A stretch of 64,000 nucleotides of DNA, taken from contig NZ_SMFK01000003.1 in assembly GCF_004349355.1 (NCBI RefSeq), positions 62,001 through 126,000 of the forward strand, written 5' to 3'. The stretch comes from Flavobacterium cellulosilyticum. GTDB lineage: Bacteria > Bacteroidota > Bacteroidia > Flavobacteriales > Flavobacteriaceae. Shown one piece after another: positions 1 to 8,658 of the stretch. The notes beneath the pieces are model-generated. The model was not told where the DNA came from, ran no database searches, and saw only the letters and a list, made by a program, of their open reading frames with translations. The position numbers and the translations under genes are program-made. Numbering within the stretch: position 1 is the first letter of the stretch; each line of letters begins with the position of its first letter.

Positions 1-577
1 CTCTACGACCTACAAAAGTTTCGCCTCTACGAAAACGCATATGACGAATAATAACATCGTGGGTATCGATCCAAAATGATTCGCCTGCAATACATATACC
101 GTCTCCAGGAGCCGTTTGTCCTGCAATAGTAACATATGGAGCACGTATGCTCAACTGACTTTTTAATCTTATGATTCCAGAAACATTAAAAACAATAATT
201 CTTGCTCCTCCTTTTTCACATGCTTCACGCAAAGTACCAGGTCCTCTATCTTCTAAACTAGTAACGGTATAAACATTTCCACCTCGACCTCCATAAGTAA
301 ACATACCTCCTCCTTCAGCTCCTGGAAAAGCAGGTATTTCTGCTTGTGGTAAATCATTAGGTCTAGATGCCCAAGGGATATAAGGCTTTCCCTGTTTCTC
401 TTCTTGTTCAATAATTACACTTGCCTTTTGCCATGCTTCATCAGAAAGTCTGCTTGCTTCATCCATAATAGCTTTTGATTCTGCTTGAACTTCAGCACTT
501 ATTTTCGGGTACTGTGCAAAAGACTTGGATGTTGCAAAAAGGCATACGGCCGAAAGTAATAAAATCGAATTTTTCAT
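1..577 (-). CDS. Pectate lyase, PL1-like, C-terminus outside window
   Basis: Secreted enzyme predicted to cleave polygalacturonate by beta-elimination. Reading leftward from ATG at 577, the first 22 residues or so form a signal peptide ending in SFAQ. A helical stretch follows, and from about residue 80 the start of the parallel beta-helix: FPGAEGGGMFTYGGRGG, then TVTSLEDRGPGTLREA and TIAGQTAPGDGI. These are the same signatures seen in the pectate lyase at 8659-11121. About 192 codons are visible and the frame is still open at base 1, so the catalytic part of the helix is missing only because the window ends. It lies 138 bp downstream of the susD-like gene, after a hairpin, and is probably the third gene of the susC-susD unit. 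Family assignment is from recalled motifs; the exact PL family could differ. Confidence 0.85.
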   Translation of the reverse strand, partial: MKNSILLLSAVCLFATSKSFAQYPKISAEVQAESKAIMDEASRLSDEAWQKASVIIEQEEKQGKPYIPWASRPNDLPQAEIPAFPGAEGGGMFTYGGRGGNVYTVTSLEDRGPGTLREACEKGGARIIVFNVSGIIRLKSQLSIRAPYVTIAGQTAPGDGICIAGESFWIDTHDVIIRHMRFRRGETFVGRR

Positions 578-612
578 AAATTTTTTAATTTTTGTGGCAT
601 TGTATAACTAAA

Positions 613-639
613 TCACCTGTATAGTTACAATACAGGTGA
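613..639. repeat. Intercistronic hairpin after susD-like gene
   Basis: Perfect 10-bp inverted repeat, TCACCTGTAT (613-622) and ATACAGGTGA (630-639), around a 7-base loop in the gap between the susD-like gene and the pectate lyase. There is no clean T tract, so it reads better as an mRNA-stability or processing hairpin than as a full terminator. Confidence 0.6.
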
Positions 640-715
640 AGAAGTTAATAATTCTTATAGGTATTCATTTTTTAGAATTTAAAAAACTCTAATTATTGTA
701 TTATCAAAAATAAAT

Positions 716-2689
716 CTACTCTTGATAATTGTATGTTCCCTCACCTCCAGCAGCATCTTTCCATCCAACTGTTTGTTTCAACCAAGTATTTTGATTTAAA
801 ACTCCAGTATTCAATCCCATAATATAATAATTAGGTCTGAATTTGATTTTAACAGCAGTACCATTAACATTATCCATAGCTGTATCCAAAGATTCAATTT
901 CAAAATTAGTAGTATATAAATTCGACAAAGCCAGTACTTGAGCAGCAAAATTACTTGCATCAGGATCTACAGAAATAGAAGCACGTTGTACAGCTAAAGG
1001 GTCTATAGTAGTACTATTTGATACTTTATATCTTAAATAAAATCCTGTACGTTGTGTACCATTAATAGGAGTTAATCCTAGTTTCTGACACGTATTATTA
1101 GTTGTTCCTGCAACAGCTTCGTCACTGTAAAGCATCCAACGTTGTACATCCCAAAAACGTTTTCCTTCATAGGCTAATTCAATTCTTCGCTCATAAATAG
1201 CGGCATTTATTGCTGCATATTTATCTGCTAAAGAACCTAATCCATAATTATTTGCAGCTGGAATTCCAACACGGTTTCTAACTTTTCCAATATAAGCAAT
1301 CGTATTTGGTATATCTCCTTTTGCAGCATAACATTCCGCAATATTCAACAACAACTCAGCATAGCGGAACTCAAAAATATCAGTACCTGAGTACTCATAA
1401 GCTGCATTACTAGCTGCAGGGTTTGACATTTTACGTACAAATACGGGACTTGTTTCTTGGTTATTATCGCTATACCTTGAAGTTCCTGTATTTGGAGCAC
1501 TGTTCCAACGGTAAGACCAAACTGTAGAAGCTGCATTTTCTTTGTAACTCCATTTAGCTCCTGTAAAAGCAAATGTTCTATAAAATCTAGGATCACGACC
1601 TTTAAAGAAAAGAAATGGATCATAGTTATTTAAAGCTGTAGGTTTTGAACCATCTGCCATCGGAAATAAATCAATCATTTCTTTTGGAGCTTTAAGTGCT
1701 CCTCCACCACCTTGACTAACTAAACGAAGACTTTTCTCCCATCCGTTATTGACAATAGTATTACCAAAACCAGCTCCTAAAAACTGTACTGTAATTGCTT
1801 CTTTACAAAAAGCATTATCCACTAAAAACATACTTTGCCAATCTTTGGCTGTACTACCAAATAATCCGAATCCATCTGCCGTTAATTGCGTTTCGGCAGC
1901 TAATCCAGCTGCTAAAGCGGCATCCCAACGATCATTTGAAGTATCCCAGTTTTTATTAAAAAGTGGGCTTGCATACGTTAACAATACACGTGATTTTTGA
2001 GCTAAAGCAGCTCCTCTAGTAAAACGACCATAATTTGGCGCATCCCATTGTCCTGGTAACAAACTTGCAGCCATATCCAAATCTTTTACAATTTGTGCTA
2101 CTACTTCAGTAACGCTGGCTCTAGGAAGTTGCGTTGATATATCCGTTGAACTTGCTGCTTCAACTGTTGTTACAATTGGCACACCACCATAAGTACGCAT
2201 TAAATCAAAATACTGAATAGCACGTAAATAATACATTTGTCCTTTGGCACGATTGCGATACACTTGATCAAGAGTAGATCCTTTGCTATCAATATCTTCT
2301 AATAGCGTGTTACAATCTCTAATTCTATGATAAGGCTCGTTTTTTACTTTATTTTCTAATTTCGTTCCATAATAACCTGTTGGAACATCTGTAGCATTTG
2401 TATAACTAATATTTGGATTGATCAAATTTTGAGTTCCTCCAATTTCTTCTGTCAATCTAAATTGATCAGAATTATAAACTCCTACAACGGTTTGCGTTGG
2501 ATTGGTATAACCCACAAAATAATTATAGTATAATTTATTGATATACCAATCTACACGTTGTGGATTTTGCCAAAAGGTTTCGTCATACAGACCATAGTTT
2601 TTCTTTTCTTGTAAGAAGTCGTCACTACAAGAAGCACCTAAAACTAACAAAAGTGCTAAAGTTATATATATATTAATCTTTGTTTTCAT
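716..2689 (-). CDS. SusD/RagB-family glycan-binding outer-membrane lipoprotein
   Basis: Surface lipoprotein that binds the glycan and caps the SusC channel. The N-terminus is a lipoprotein signal with the lipobox LGASC at about residues 17-21, followed by the usual SDDFLQE start. The N-terminal TPR-like part has the family pattern RAKGQMYYLRAIQYFDLMRTYGG near residues 145-170. The C-terminal SusD segment has ERRIELAYEGKRFWDVQRW near residue 495. At 657 residues it is slightly long for the family. It starts 19 bp downstream of the susC-like gene and must form the SusCD complex with it. The ligand cannot be read from the sequence; pectic oligosaccharides are inferred from the neighbours. Confidence 0.95.
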   Translation of the reverse strand: MKTKINIYITLALLLVLGASCSDDFLQEKKNYGLYDETFWQNPQRVDWYINKLYYNYFVGYTNPTQTVVGVYNSDQFRLTEEIGGTQNLINPNISYTNATDVPTGYYGTKLENKVKNEPYHRIRDCNTLLEDIDSKGSTLDQVYRNRAKGQMYYLRAIQYFDLMRTYGGVPIVTTVEAASSTDISTQLPRASVTEVVAQIVKDLDMAASLLPGQWDAPNYGRFTRGAALAQKSRVLLTYASPLFNKNWDTSNDRWDAALAAGLAAETQLTADGFGLFGSTAKDWQSMFLVDNAFCKEAITVQFLGAGFGNTIVNNGWEKSLRLVSQGGGGALKAPKEMIDLFPMADGSKPTALNNYDPFLFFKGRDPRFYRTFAFTGAKWSYKENAASTVWSYRWNSAPNTGTSRYSDNNQETSPVFVRKMSNPAASNAAYEYSGTDIFEFRYAELLLNIAECYAAKGDIPNTIAYIGKVRNRVGIPAANNYGLGSLADKYAAINAAIYERRIELAYEGKRFWDVQRWMLYSDEAVAGTTNNTCQKLGLTPINGTQRTGFYLRYKVSNSTTIDPLAVQRASISVDPDASNFAAQVLALSNLYTTNFEIESLDTAMDNVNGTAVKIKFRPNYYIMGLNTGVLNQNTWLKQTVGWKDAAGGEGTYNYQE

Positions 2690-2708
2690 AATTAGCGTTT
2701 TATTTAAA

Positions 2709-5700
2709 TTAGAATGAGATGTTTAAATTAACCGTCCAAGATCTAAGAGTAGGATATCCAGAAAGGGAATTATCATACATATTACGATACTTATCTGGAA
2801 AAGGGTTATAAAGATCCCAAAGATTATTACCCGTTACTCCTAAACTTGCTTTTGATATTTTTAATTGAGATAAGAATTCCTGTGGAAAATCAAAACCAAC
2901 TGTTAAGTTTCTAACATTACAACGAAATGTGTTTATTTGCCAAAAATCAGATGGAGGCGATAAATTATCTCTGTGTGCAAGATTAGGGTACTTACCATTT
3001 AAATTATCAAAACCATACATGTCTGTCCAAAAAGATTCACGACTCCAAAAAGCATCATTAGTACTAGTATATTGATCAACAACATCTATACTACGAGATC
3101 CTCCCCAAGAAGTACCTATTTGAGTTCTTAAAAAAACAGATTGGTATTTCATTCCTAAATTAGTAGTAAACCCATAAGATCTTATGCTTTTACCTATGGC
3201 TGCATAGTCTAAATTTTTATCAATTCTACCATCAGCTCCTGATTGAGTACCATTTGTAGCATTAAATGCTCCAGCTATATCTTGATACGCTAACATTCCT
3301 TTTTTGACTCCAGAAATATTGGTTTGTCCTAAAAAGTTTGGCACTGCTCCTGCAACTCCTGAAGCTGCAGCATTTGCAGTTAAATAATTCCAGTAGTTCT
3401 GAACATCTGCATCCGTACGTAAAATACCATCTCCTGTAGAGGTTTCATTCCATGTTTTGAATCCCCATGACGGAGTAATAGTTGTAGATCCTGTTCTTGT
3501 ATCATTATATGATGGATGTTGTAATGGTCCATCAGGATAAGCTTTAACCTCATTTCCAGCAAACAACCCAAAGTTAATCCCTACGTTGTAACTAAAATTT
3601 TCTTTAATTCTATCACTCCATTTAACAGAAAACTCTGTACCCCAAGAATCAACAGCAGCAATGTTTTCTTCTGCATAACCACCACCTACTGAAATCGGCA
3701 CATCAACTTGACCAGCAGAAGTAACTAACATTTTAGTTCCTCTATCAAAATAATAATCAGCAGATACTTGTAATCTATTATTTAGAACATTAAAATCAAT
3801 ACCATAATTGTTTTTAATATGCGTATCCCAACCTACATTTCTATTAGGATTTACTCTTGGCGCTAAAGCACTTCCTAGAGTTCCTCCAGCACTACCAAAT
3901 TGCGCTCCTTTATCAGTAATCACATCATAATAGTTTACCCATCTCCACGGATTGATGTTATCATTACCTGTTTTACCAATAGAATAACGGAATTTTAAGA
4001 AATCAACTGCCGGTAAGGCTTTTTGAAACCACTCCTCTTTAGATGCGATCCAACCCAGTTGAAGTCCTGGAAAACTGCCCCAATAGTTTTCAGGAGCAAA
4101 TTTTGTAGAAGCATCTTGTCTGAAAATGAATTGTACTAAGTACCTGTCTTTATAACTATAATTCAAACGTCCCAATCGTGAAAGAGTACCTGATTCCCCT
4201 TTTTGATTATAGGAATTTGTTGTTAAAGTCCCTGCAGTTGCATAAGTCCCCAAATAATCTTTTCCTGGGTTTTCATAATACAAGCGAACAAAATCAAAAT
4301 TTGATTCAGATCGCTCAACAGAAAACATGGCATCAATATCATGATCTCCAAAAGATCTTGAATAATTAACAAAAAAGTTGGCTTGAACACTTTTACTACC
4401 AGAATTATCATAAACAACTCTAGATTGTTTTGTATTATCTTTTATATTGTAATTTGAATCCATGGCTTCACTGGCAAGGTGATGACCTGCACTAGTAAAA
4501 TTTGTGATTCTTGCTAATGTAAACGGCAATGCTACTTGCTCTGTATAAGAAGAACTCTGACTTCTAGCGTAGGCTCCTCTTAGAGACAACCCTTTAACAA
4601 AAGGCACTTTATAACTTAAAGATGCATTGACATTGTAGGAGAAATCAGAATCAATTTGCTTTGAACCACTATTTTGAAGTGCAAAATAGTTCCATCCCGC
4701 TATAGAAGAATTGGTGTCCTGATTACCTCCTAAATTTCGGTCTGTACGATGAAAAGGTGACATATAATACTCTTTACCATTTACCATTGTGGTAATTGGA
4801 ACATATCTTGGCATATGTAGCAAAAATCCGTAATCAGCCTGTTCTGCATTAGTTGACGCACTGGCAAATCCATTTCTAATACTACTACTCGATTTTGTAA
4901 AAGACTTTTCGATATCTCCTGAATTTCCAGAAACAGAAACAGACAAATCTAAATCATTGGTTACTTTTGCATTCACTCCAGTTCTGAAATTCCATTTTTT
5001 GTAATCTTGATCGCCAAGATTAGCCCCTTGTGTAAAATAAGTTACACCAGCAAAGTAAGTAGCCTTATCATTACCTCCACTTACAGTAAGGGAGTGTTTT
5101 TGCTGTTCAGCTGGTTTCCATGCTTTTTTTAACCAATCATAATTTAATGTTTTCATTTCCTCTAATTCTTGAGGAGAATAAAATTTACTACTTGTAGCTG
5201 GATTGTCACCAAATGCTTCCTGTATTCTATTGTTATAAATACCATCTTCATAAGCGCTTGTCGTTTTAGCATGACTCACTGCATCATTTATAGCAAATTG
5301 ACTATAATACGAAAACTTTGTTACTCCTGCTTTTCCTCTTTTTGTTTTTACAACAATCGCACCTTGAGATGCACGAGAACCATATATCGCTGCAGAACCA
5401 TCTTTTAAAACGGTAATACTTTCAATTTCAGATGGATCAAGACGATTAAATGCATCTAATGTTGGTTTTCCATTTATTGGATCAACTTGAACCATGTCAT
5501 CAATTACAATTAATGGAATACTTGAACCTCCATCTTTAGAAAAACTAAAGTTTTGACGAATTTCTAATGATGCCGATTCCCCAGGACGTCTAGTTCCGAA
5601 TCCACCAACTGATAAACCAGGGATTTGACCTCTTAATGCCTCCGCTAAATTAGACACTGGCAAATCTTGAATTTTTTCAGGATCTATTGTTACAATAGCT

Positions 5701-6074
5701 CCAGTAAGACGTTCTCTCTTTTGAGTACCATAACCAACAACGACAACTTGTTCCAATTGATTCGCATCATCCTCTAAAACAATATTCATTGAAGTCTTTC
5801 CTCCTACAGGTACTTCTCTTTTTTTCATTCCTATATAAGAAAAAACTAATGTAGCTCCTGTTTTTAATCTGATTACATATTTTCCATTGAAATCAGTAAC
5901 GACGGTGTTCTTAGATGACTTTTCAGTTACGTTTACACCTGGTAAAGGTACTCCAGAATTATCTTCTACTGTACCTGTTACTAATATTTGACCGTCAGAA
6001 GTTTGAGCATACCCTAGTATACTCATCAGCGCAAACAAAAGAAAAACGCATCTCTTTTTAAATGTTTGTTTCAT
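2709..6074 (-). CDS. SusC/RagA-family TonB-linked outer-membrane transporter
   Basis: Outer-membrane TonB-dependent transporter of 1121 residues that imports oligosaccharides into the periplasm. Order of parts: signal peptide (1-23), carboxypeptidase-regulatory-like domain (about 28-110, ending with NIVLEDD), the TonB-box region VVVVGYGTQKRERLTGAI, a plug domain with the PLIVIDDM and SITVLKDGSAAIYGSRASQG signatures, and the beta-barrel ending in aromatic FxF style (NLNISF). No STN domain precedes it, so signalling to an anti-sigma factor is not suggested. It is the first gene of a unit with the SusD-like protein and a pectate lyase. The upstream region carries paired 10-bp repeats at 6212-6231 that also occur before the 33-kb end of the locus. 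Confidence 0.96.
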   Translation of the reverse strand: MKQTFKKRCVFLLFALMSILGYAQTSDGQILVTGTVEDNSGVPLPGVNVTEKSSKNTVVTDFNGKYVIRLKTGATLVFSYIGMKKREVPVGGKTSMNIVLEDDANQLEQVVVVGYGTQKRERLTGAIVTIDPEKIQDLPVSNLAEALRGQIPGLSVGGFGTRRPGESASLEIRQNFSFSKDGGSSIPLIVIDDMVQVDPINGKPTLDAFNRLDPSEIESITVLKDGSAAIYGSRASQGAIVVKTKRGKAGVTKFSYYSQFAINDAVSHAKTTSAYEDGIYNNRIQEAFGDNPATSSKFYSPQELEEMKTLNYDWLKKAWKPAEQQKHSLTVSGGNDKATYFAGVTYFTQGANLGDQDYKKWNFRTGVNAKVTNDLDLSVSVSGNSGDIEKSFTKSSSSIRNGFASASTNAEQADYGFLLHMPRYVPITTMVNGKEYYMSPFHRTDRNLGGNQDTNSSIAGWNYFALQNSGSKQIDSDFSYNVNASLSYKVPFVKGLSLRGAYARSQSSSYTEQVALPFTLARITNFTSAGHHLASEAMDSNYNIKDNTKQSRVVYDNSGSKSVQANFFVNYSRSFGDHDIDAMFSVERSESNFDFVRLYYENPGKDYLGTYATAGTLTTNSYNQKGESGTLSRLGRLNYSYKDRYLVQFIFRQDASTKFAPENYWGSFPGLQLGWIASKEEWFQKALPAVDFLKFRYSIGKTGNDNINPWRWVNYYDVITDKGAQFGSAGGTLGSALAPRVNPNRNVGWDTHIKNNYGIDFNVLNNRLQVSADYYFDRGTKMLVTSAGQVDVPISVGGGYAEENIAAVDSWGTEFSVKWSDRIKENFSYNVGINFGLFAGNEVKAYPDGPLQHPSYNDTRTGSTTITPSWGFKTWNETSTGDGILRTDADVQNYWNYLTANAAASGVAGAVPNFLGQTNISGVKKGMLAYQDIAGAFNATNGTQSGADGRIDKNLDYAAIGKSIRSYGFTTNLGMKYQSVFLRTQIGTSWGGSRSIDVVDQYTSTNDAFWSRESFWTDMYGFDNLNGKYPNLAHRDNLSPPSDFWQINTFRCNVRNLTVGFDFPQEFLSQLKISKASLGVTGNNLWDLYNPFPDKYRNMYDNSLSGYPTLRSWTVNLNISF

Positions 6075-6557
6075 AAAATTTTAATTTGGTTTGGTTATTA
6101 ATTGTAAATAAAATAACAAACATCTTTCTCTATTTAACAATCCAGGTTGAATTGTTAAAATTGAAAAATACTATTTATTATAATTTCAAATTTATGCTTT
6201 TCAAACAGCCCTACCATCCTGTACTGTCCTGAAAAATATATTTATGATAATAATATTCGAATAAAAAAGTGATATCAATAAAAATAAAAAGAGAACATTA
6301 TTATATATAAAGAGATTAAAAAAACAAAATTGACCCTATCCTTAATATCATAATCCACTGGAAATGAAAATTTTATTATTACTAAGAAGCAATAAAAATA
6401 ATGTAATCTAAATTAAAAGAAAACATAAAAAAAGAGTAGCATACCTACTTTTCTTCTAGATATTTTAGATAACGGGAAATCGAGACAAAACTTCCAGAAA
6501 AAATTAATATTTCCTAGGAAGAAAGAATCAAAACATCATTTTTTATTTAGGACATCT
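6075..6557. other. Intergenic region upstream of susC-like gene
   Basis: 483 bp without a credible gene, very AT rich. It separates the end of the long enzyme unit (GH127 gene) from the susC-like gene. It contains the paired decamers at 6212-6231. It also has a weak hairpin with a T-run on the minus strand around 6429-6453 that could end transcription after GH127. CAAATTTA at 6187-6194 reads TAAATTTG on the minus strand and fits the Flavobacterium -7 box, but no TTG lies at the expected distance. No full promoter can be assigned. Confidence 0.6.
6212..6231 (-). promoter_or_regulatory. Paired 10-bp direct repeats, candidate regulator site
   Basis: Two adjacent decamers on the plus strand, TACCATCCTG and TACTGTCCTG, fit YACYRYCCTG. 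The only other copy I found of this tandem arrangement is at 33498-33517, upstream of the first gene of the long enzyme unit. Here it lies about 140 bp before the susC-like start. Tandem repeats with a one-helical-turn period suit a regulator that binds as a direct-repeat dimer, such as an AraC-type domain. The regulator itself is unknown. Confidence 0.55.
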
Positions 6558-8579
6558 TTAGTGTGACATCCAAACAGTCATTTCCCCTTTACCCTGATTT
6601 CCCCAAGCAAAATAAGGAATAAATTTGATCGTATATTCTTTTGTATTGTTTGTCGAAAATGGCTTGTATAATTTTTTGTCCCAAGATGTATCTTGATTGA
6701 CTGCAGCATTCGCATCAATACTCAAAATGTTTCTGTTATCGATTTGTATAAAATTGGTTGAAAACTTAGAATTAACATTCAACACAACATCATTCACACT
6801 AATATTGGCAGGCAATTTATTAGATTCTAAACAATATACTAGAGGTCCGCGTTTTACTGCCACTTGATTTTTTGCTTCTTCTACTAACGGATTGGCTTGC
6901 ATTAACTCAACTGGCATTGGAATATTCAATTCAATTACATCTCCTTTTTTCCATTTTTGATTCAGTTGAAGGTAAGAACCCGAAACTATTGCAGTTGGTA
7001 CTTTCTTTCCGTTAATGCTAACATCAGCTCCTTGGCTCCAGCCTGGAATGCGCAAGAAAAAGGAATAATCATTTTTTGGAGCTTTTACTACTTTCAAATT
7101 AATTTTCCCATCCCAAGGATAATTCGTTTGCTGTTCTACTTCGATTTTCTCTCCAGCTTCGGTAGTAGAATTCAAGTTATTGCTTCCATACAAATTTACA
7201 TAAACTCCTTCTTTTGAAAAACTATAAGCGTAGTTACTCACCTCAGCAATCGTTCTAGTCACATTAGGTGCGCAACAATTTGAAAAGGTAATATACCCTT
7301 CACGTTCATTGCCCCATCTTTGGTGAAAAGGCAAATCGTTAGAAACATTCAGCGGATTGTTATAACAAAATTTATCGCCTTCTAAGTTAATTCCTGAAAG
7401 CACACTATTATACAAGGCCAACTCAACTATATCAGCATATTTGGCATCTGCAGTTAGTTGCAACATTCTCCAATTCCATAACACATTTCCAATATTAGCA
7501 CAGGTTTCAGTATGAGCTGTTGCATTAGGCAATTGAAAAGGCCTCCCATAAGCTTGGTGGATTTTTTGAACATCATTTGGATTATACGAAGTACCATCTG
7601 GTGACACTCCATCATACAAAGCGCCACAAGCTCCTGTGATGTACATTTTGCGATACGCCACATCATTCCAAATAGATTCTAAATTATCTAATAATTTTTT
7701 CTCTCCGGTTTCAGCATACAAATCGGCAACTCCTGCATACAAATAATTGGCTCTTACAGCGTGACCCATTGCTGTAGTCTGTTTTCTAAATGGAATTCTG
7801 TCTTGGTTGTCATCAGTTCCATCATTGGTGGTTCCTCTAATATCAATCAAATTATTAGCTAATTCCAGATAACGAGGATCTTTTGTGGTACGATACATTT
7901 CGACAATTCCCATATAATGCGAAGGGCAAATGGCATTACGAGCCAAATCAGGTGATGCTTTTTTATAAAAATCATACAAGAAATCAGCAACTCCTTTGGC
8001 AATAGTTAAGAAATTCGTTTTTCCCGTAGCACGATAATGAATGCAAGCCGCCGTCATCAAATGTCCCATGTTGTATTTCTCGAAGCCCAATTGTTTTTTT
8101 ACTTCTTCCGGTCCTAATGTTCCCCAACGTTCATCAATAAGAACAGGAGTATGCAAGTAACCATCTTTTCGTTGCGCTTTGGCAAATAATGCAATGGCTT
8201 CATCCATTTGTTTGTTCAGTTTTTCATCCTTGGTTACAGCATAAGTTGCAGCCATGGCTTCGAAAACTTTATAAAAATCGCCATCTTGAAAAGAAGGTCC
8301 GCTGAATTTCCCTTTCATCATTCCAGCCGCAATTTCAAAATTTTTAGTAGCGTGCGTAATGGAATCATTGTGATACAAATTCCACATGTATGGTAAAGTG
8401 TTTTTTGTTTCTACATCATACTGTTCTTTCCAAAAACCATTCGTCCATTTTACATCCTGCAAATTCACACTTTGTAATTTAGAATAGGGGCTGTTCGTAT
8501 TTGCAACTAATCCTTTGTTTTGCGCAACAAAAACAGTAGAAAAAAGTATCGTAGACAATAGTATGAACTGTTTTTTCAT
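6558..8579 (-). CDS. GH127-type beta-L-arabinofuranosidase-like enzyme
   Basis: Exported glycoside hydrolase (signal peptide 1-19, ending FVAQ) with the DUF1680/(alpha/alpha)6 toroid of GH127. The known family mechanism uses a zinc-bound cysteine nucleophile. The matching residues are visible as ETC (Glu358, Cys360) and NCCAPN (Cys435-Cys436). At 673 residues it has the family's usual length. Members remove terminal beta-L-arabinofuranose, and some act on unusual pectic sugars such as aceric acid in rhamnogalacturonan II, so the exact substrate is open. It is the last gene of the long leftward unit, 79 bp after the multidomain pectate lyase with a perfect hairpin in the gap. GH146 is an alternative assignment. 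Confidence 0.88.
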   Translation of the reverse strand: MKKQFILLSTILFSTVFVAQNKGLVANTNSPYSKLQSVNLQDVKWTNGFWKEQYDVETKNTLPYMWNLYHNDSITHATKNFEIAAGMMKGKFSGPSFQDGDFYKVFEAMAATYAVTKDEKLNKQMDEAIALFAKAQRKDGYLHTPVLIDERWGTLGPEEVKKQLGFEKYNMGHLMTAACIHYRATGKTNFLTIAKGVADFLYDFYKKASPDLARNAICPSHYMGIVEMYRTTKDPRYLELANNLIDIRGTTNDGTDDNQDRIPFRKQTTAMGHAVRANYLYAGVADLYAETGEKKLLDNLESIWNDVAYRKMYITGACGALYDGVSPDGTSYNPNDVQKIHQAYGRPFQLPNATAHTETCANIGNVLWNWRMLQLTADAKYADIVELALYNSVLSGINLEGDKFCYNNPLNVSNDLPFHQRWGNEREGYITFSNCCAPNVTRTIAEVSNYAYSFSKEGVYVNLYGSNNLNSTTEAGEKIEVEQQTNYPWDGKINLKVVKAPKNDYSFFLRIPGWSQGADVSINGKKVPTAIVSGSYLQLNQKWKKGDVIELNIPMPVELMQANPLVEEAKNQVAVKRGPLVYCLESNKLPANISVNDVVLNVNSKFSTNFIQIDNRNILSIDANAAVNQDTSWDKKLYKPFSTNNTKEYTIKFIPYFAWGNQGKGEMTVWMSH

Positions 8580-8614
8580 TTTGATATTTTTATATTAAAT
8601 CTTATTAATTTGAA

Positions 8615-8645
8615 TCCCTGTCAGGGTTCAAAACCCTGACAGGGA
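8615..8645. repeat. Perfect intercistronic hairpin (CCCTGTCAGGG type)
   Basis: 14-bp perfect inverted repeat, TCCCTGTCAGGGTT (8615-8628) and AACCCTGACAGGGA (8632-8645), loop of 3 bases, between the pectate lyase and GH127 genes. Its arm shares the CCCTGTCAG core with the hairpin at 18456-18488. No T tract follows on the transcribed strand, so transcription probably passes through. Confidence 0.75.
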
Positions 8646-8658
8646 TAAATAATCTTTA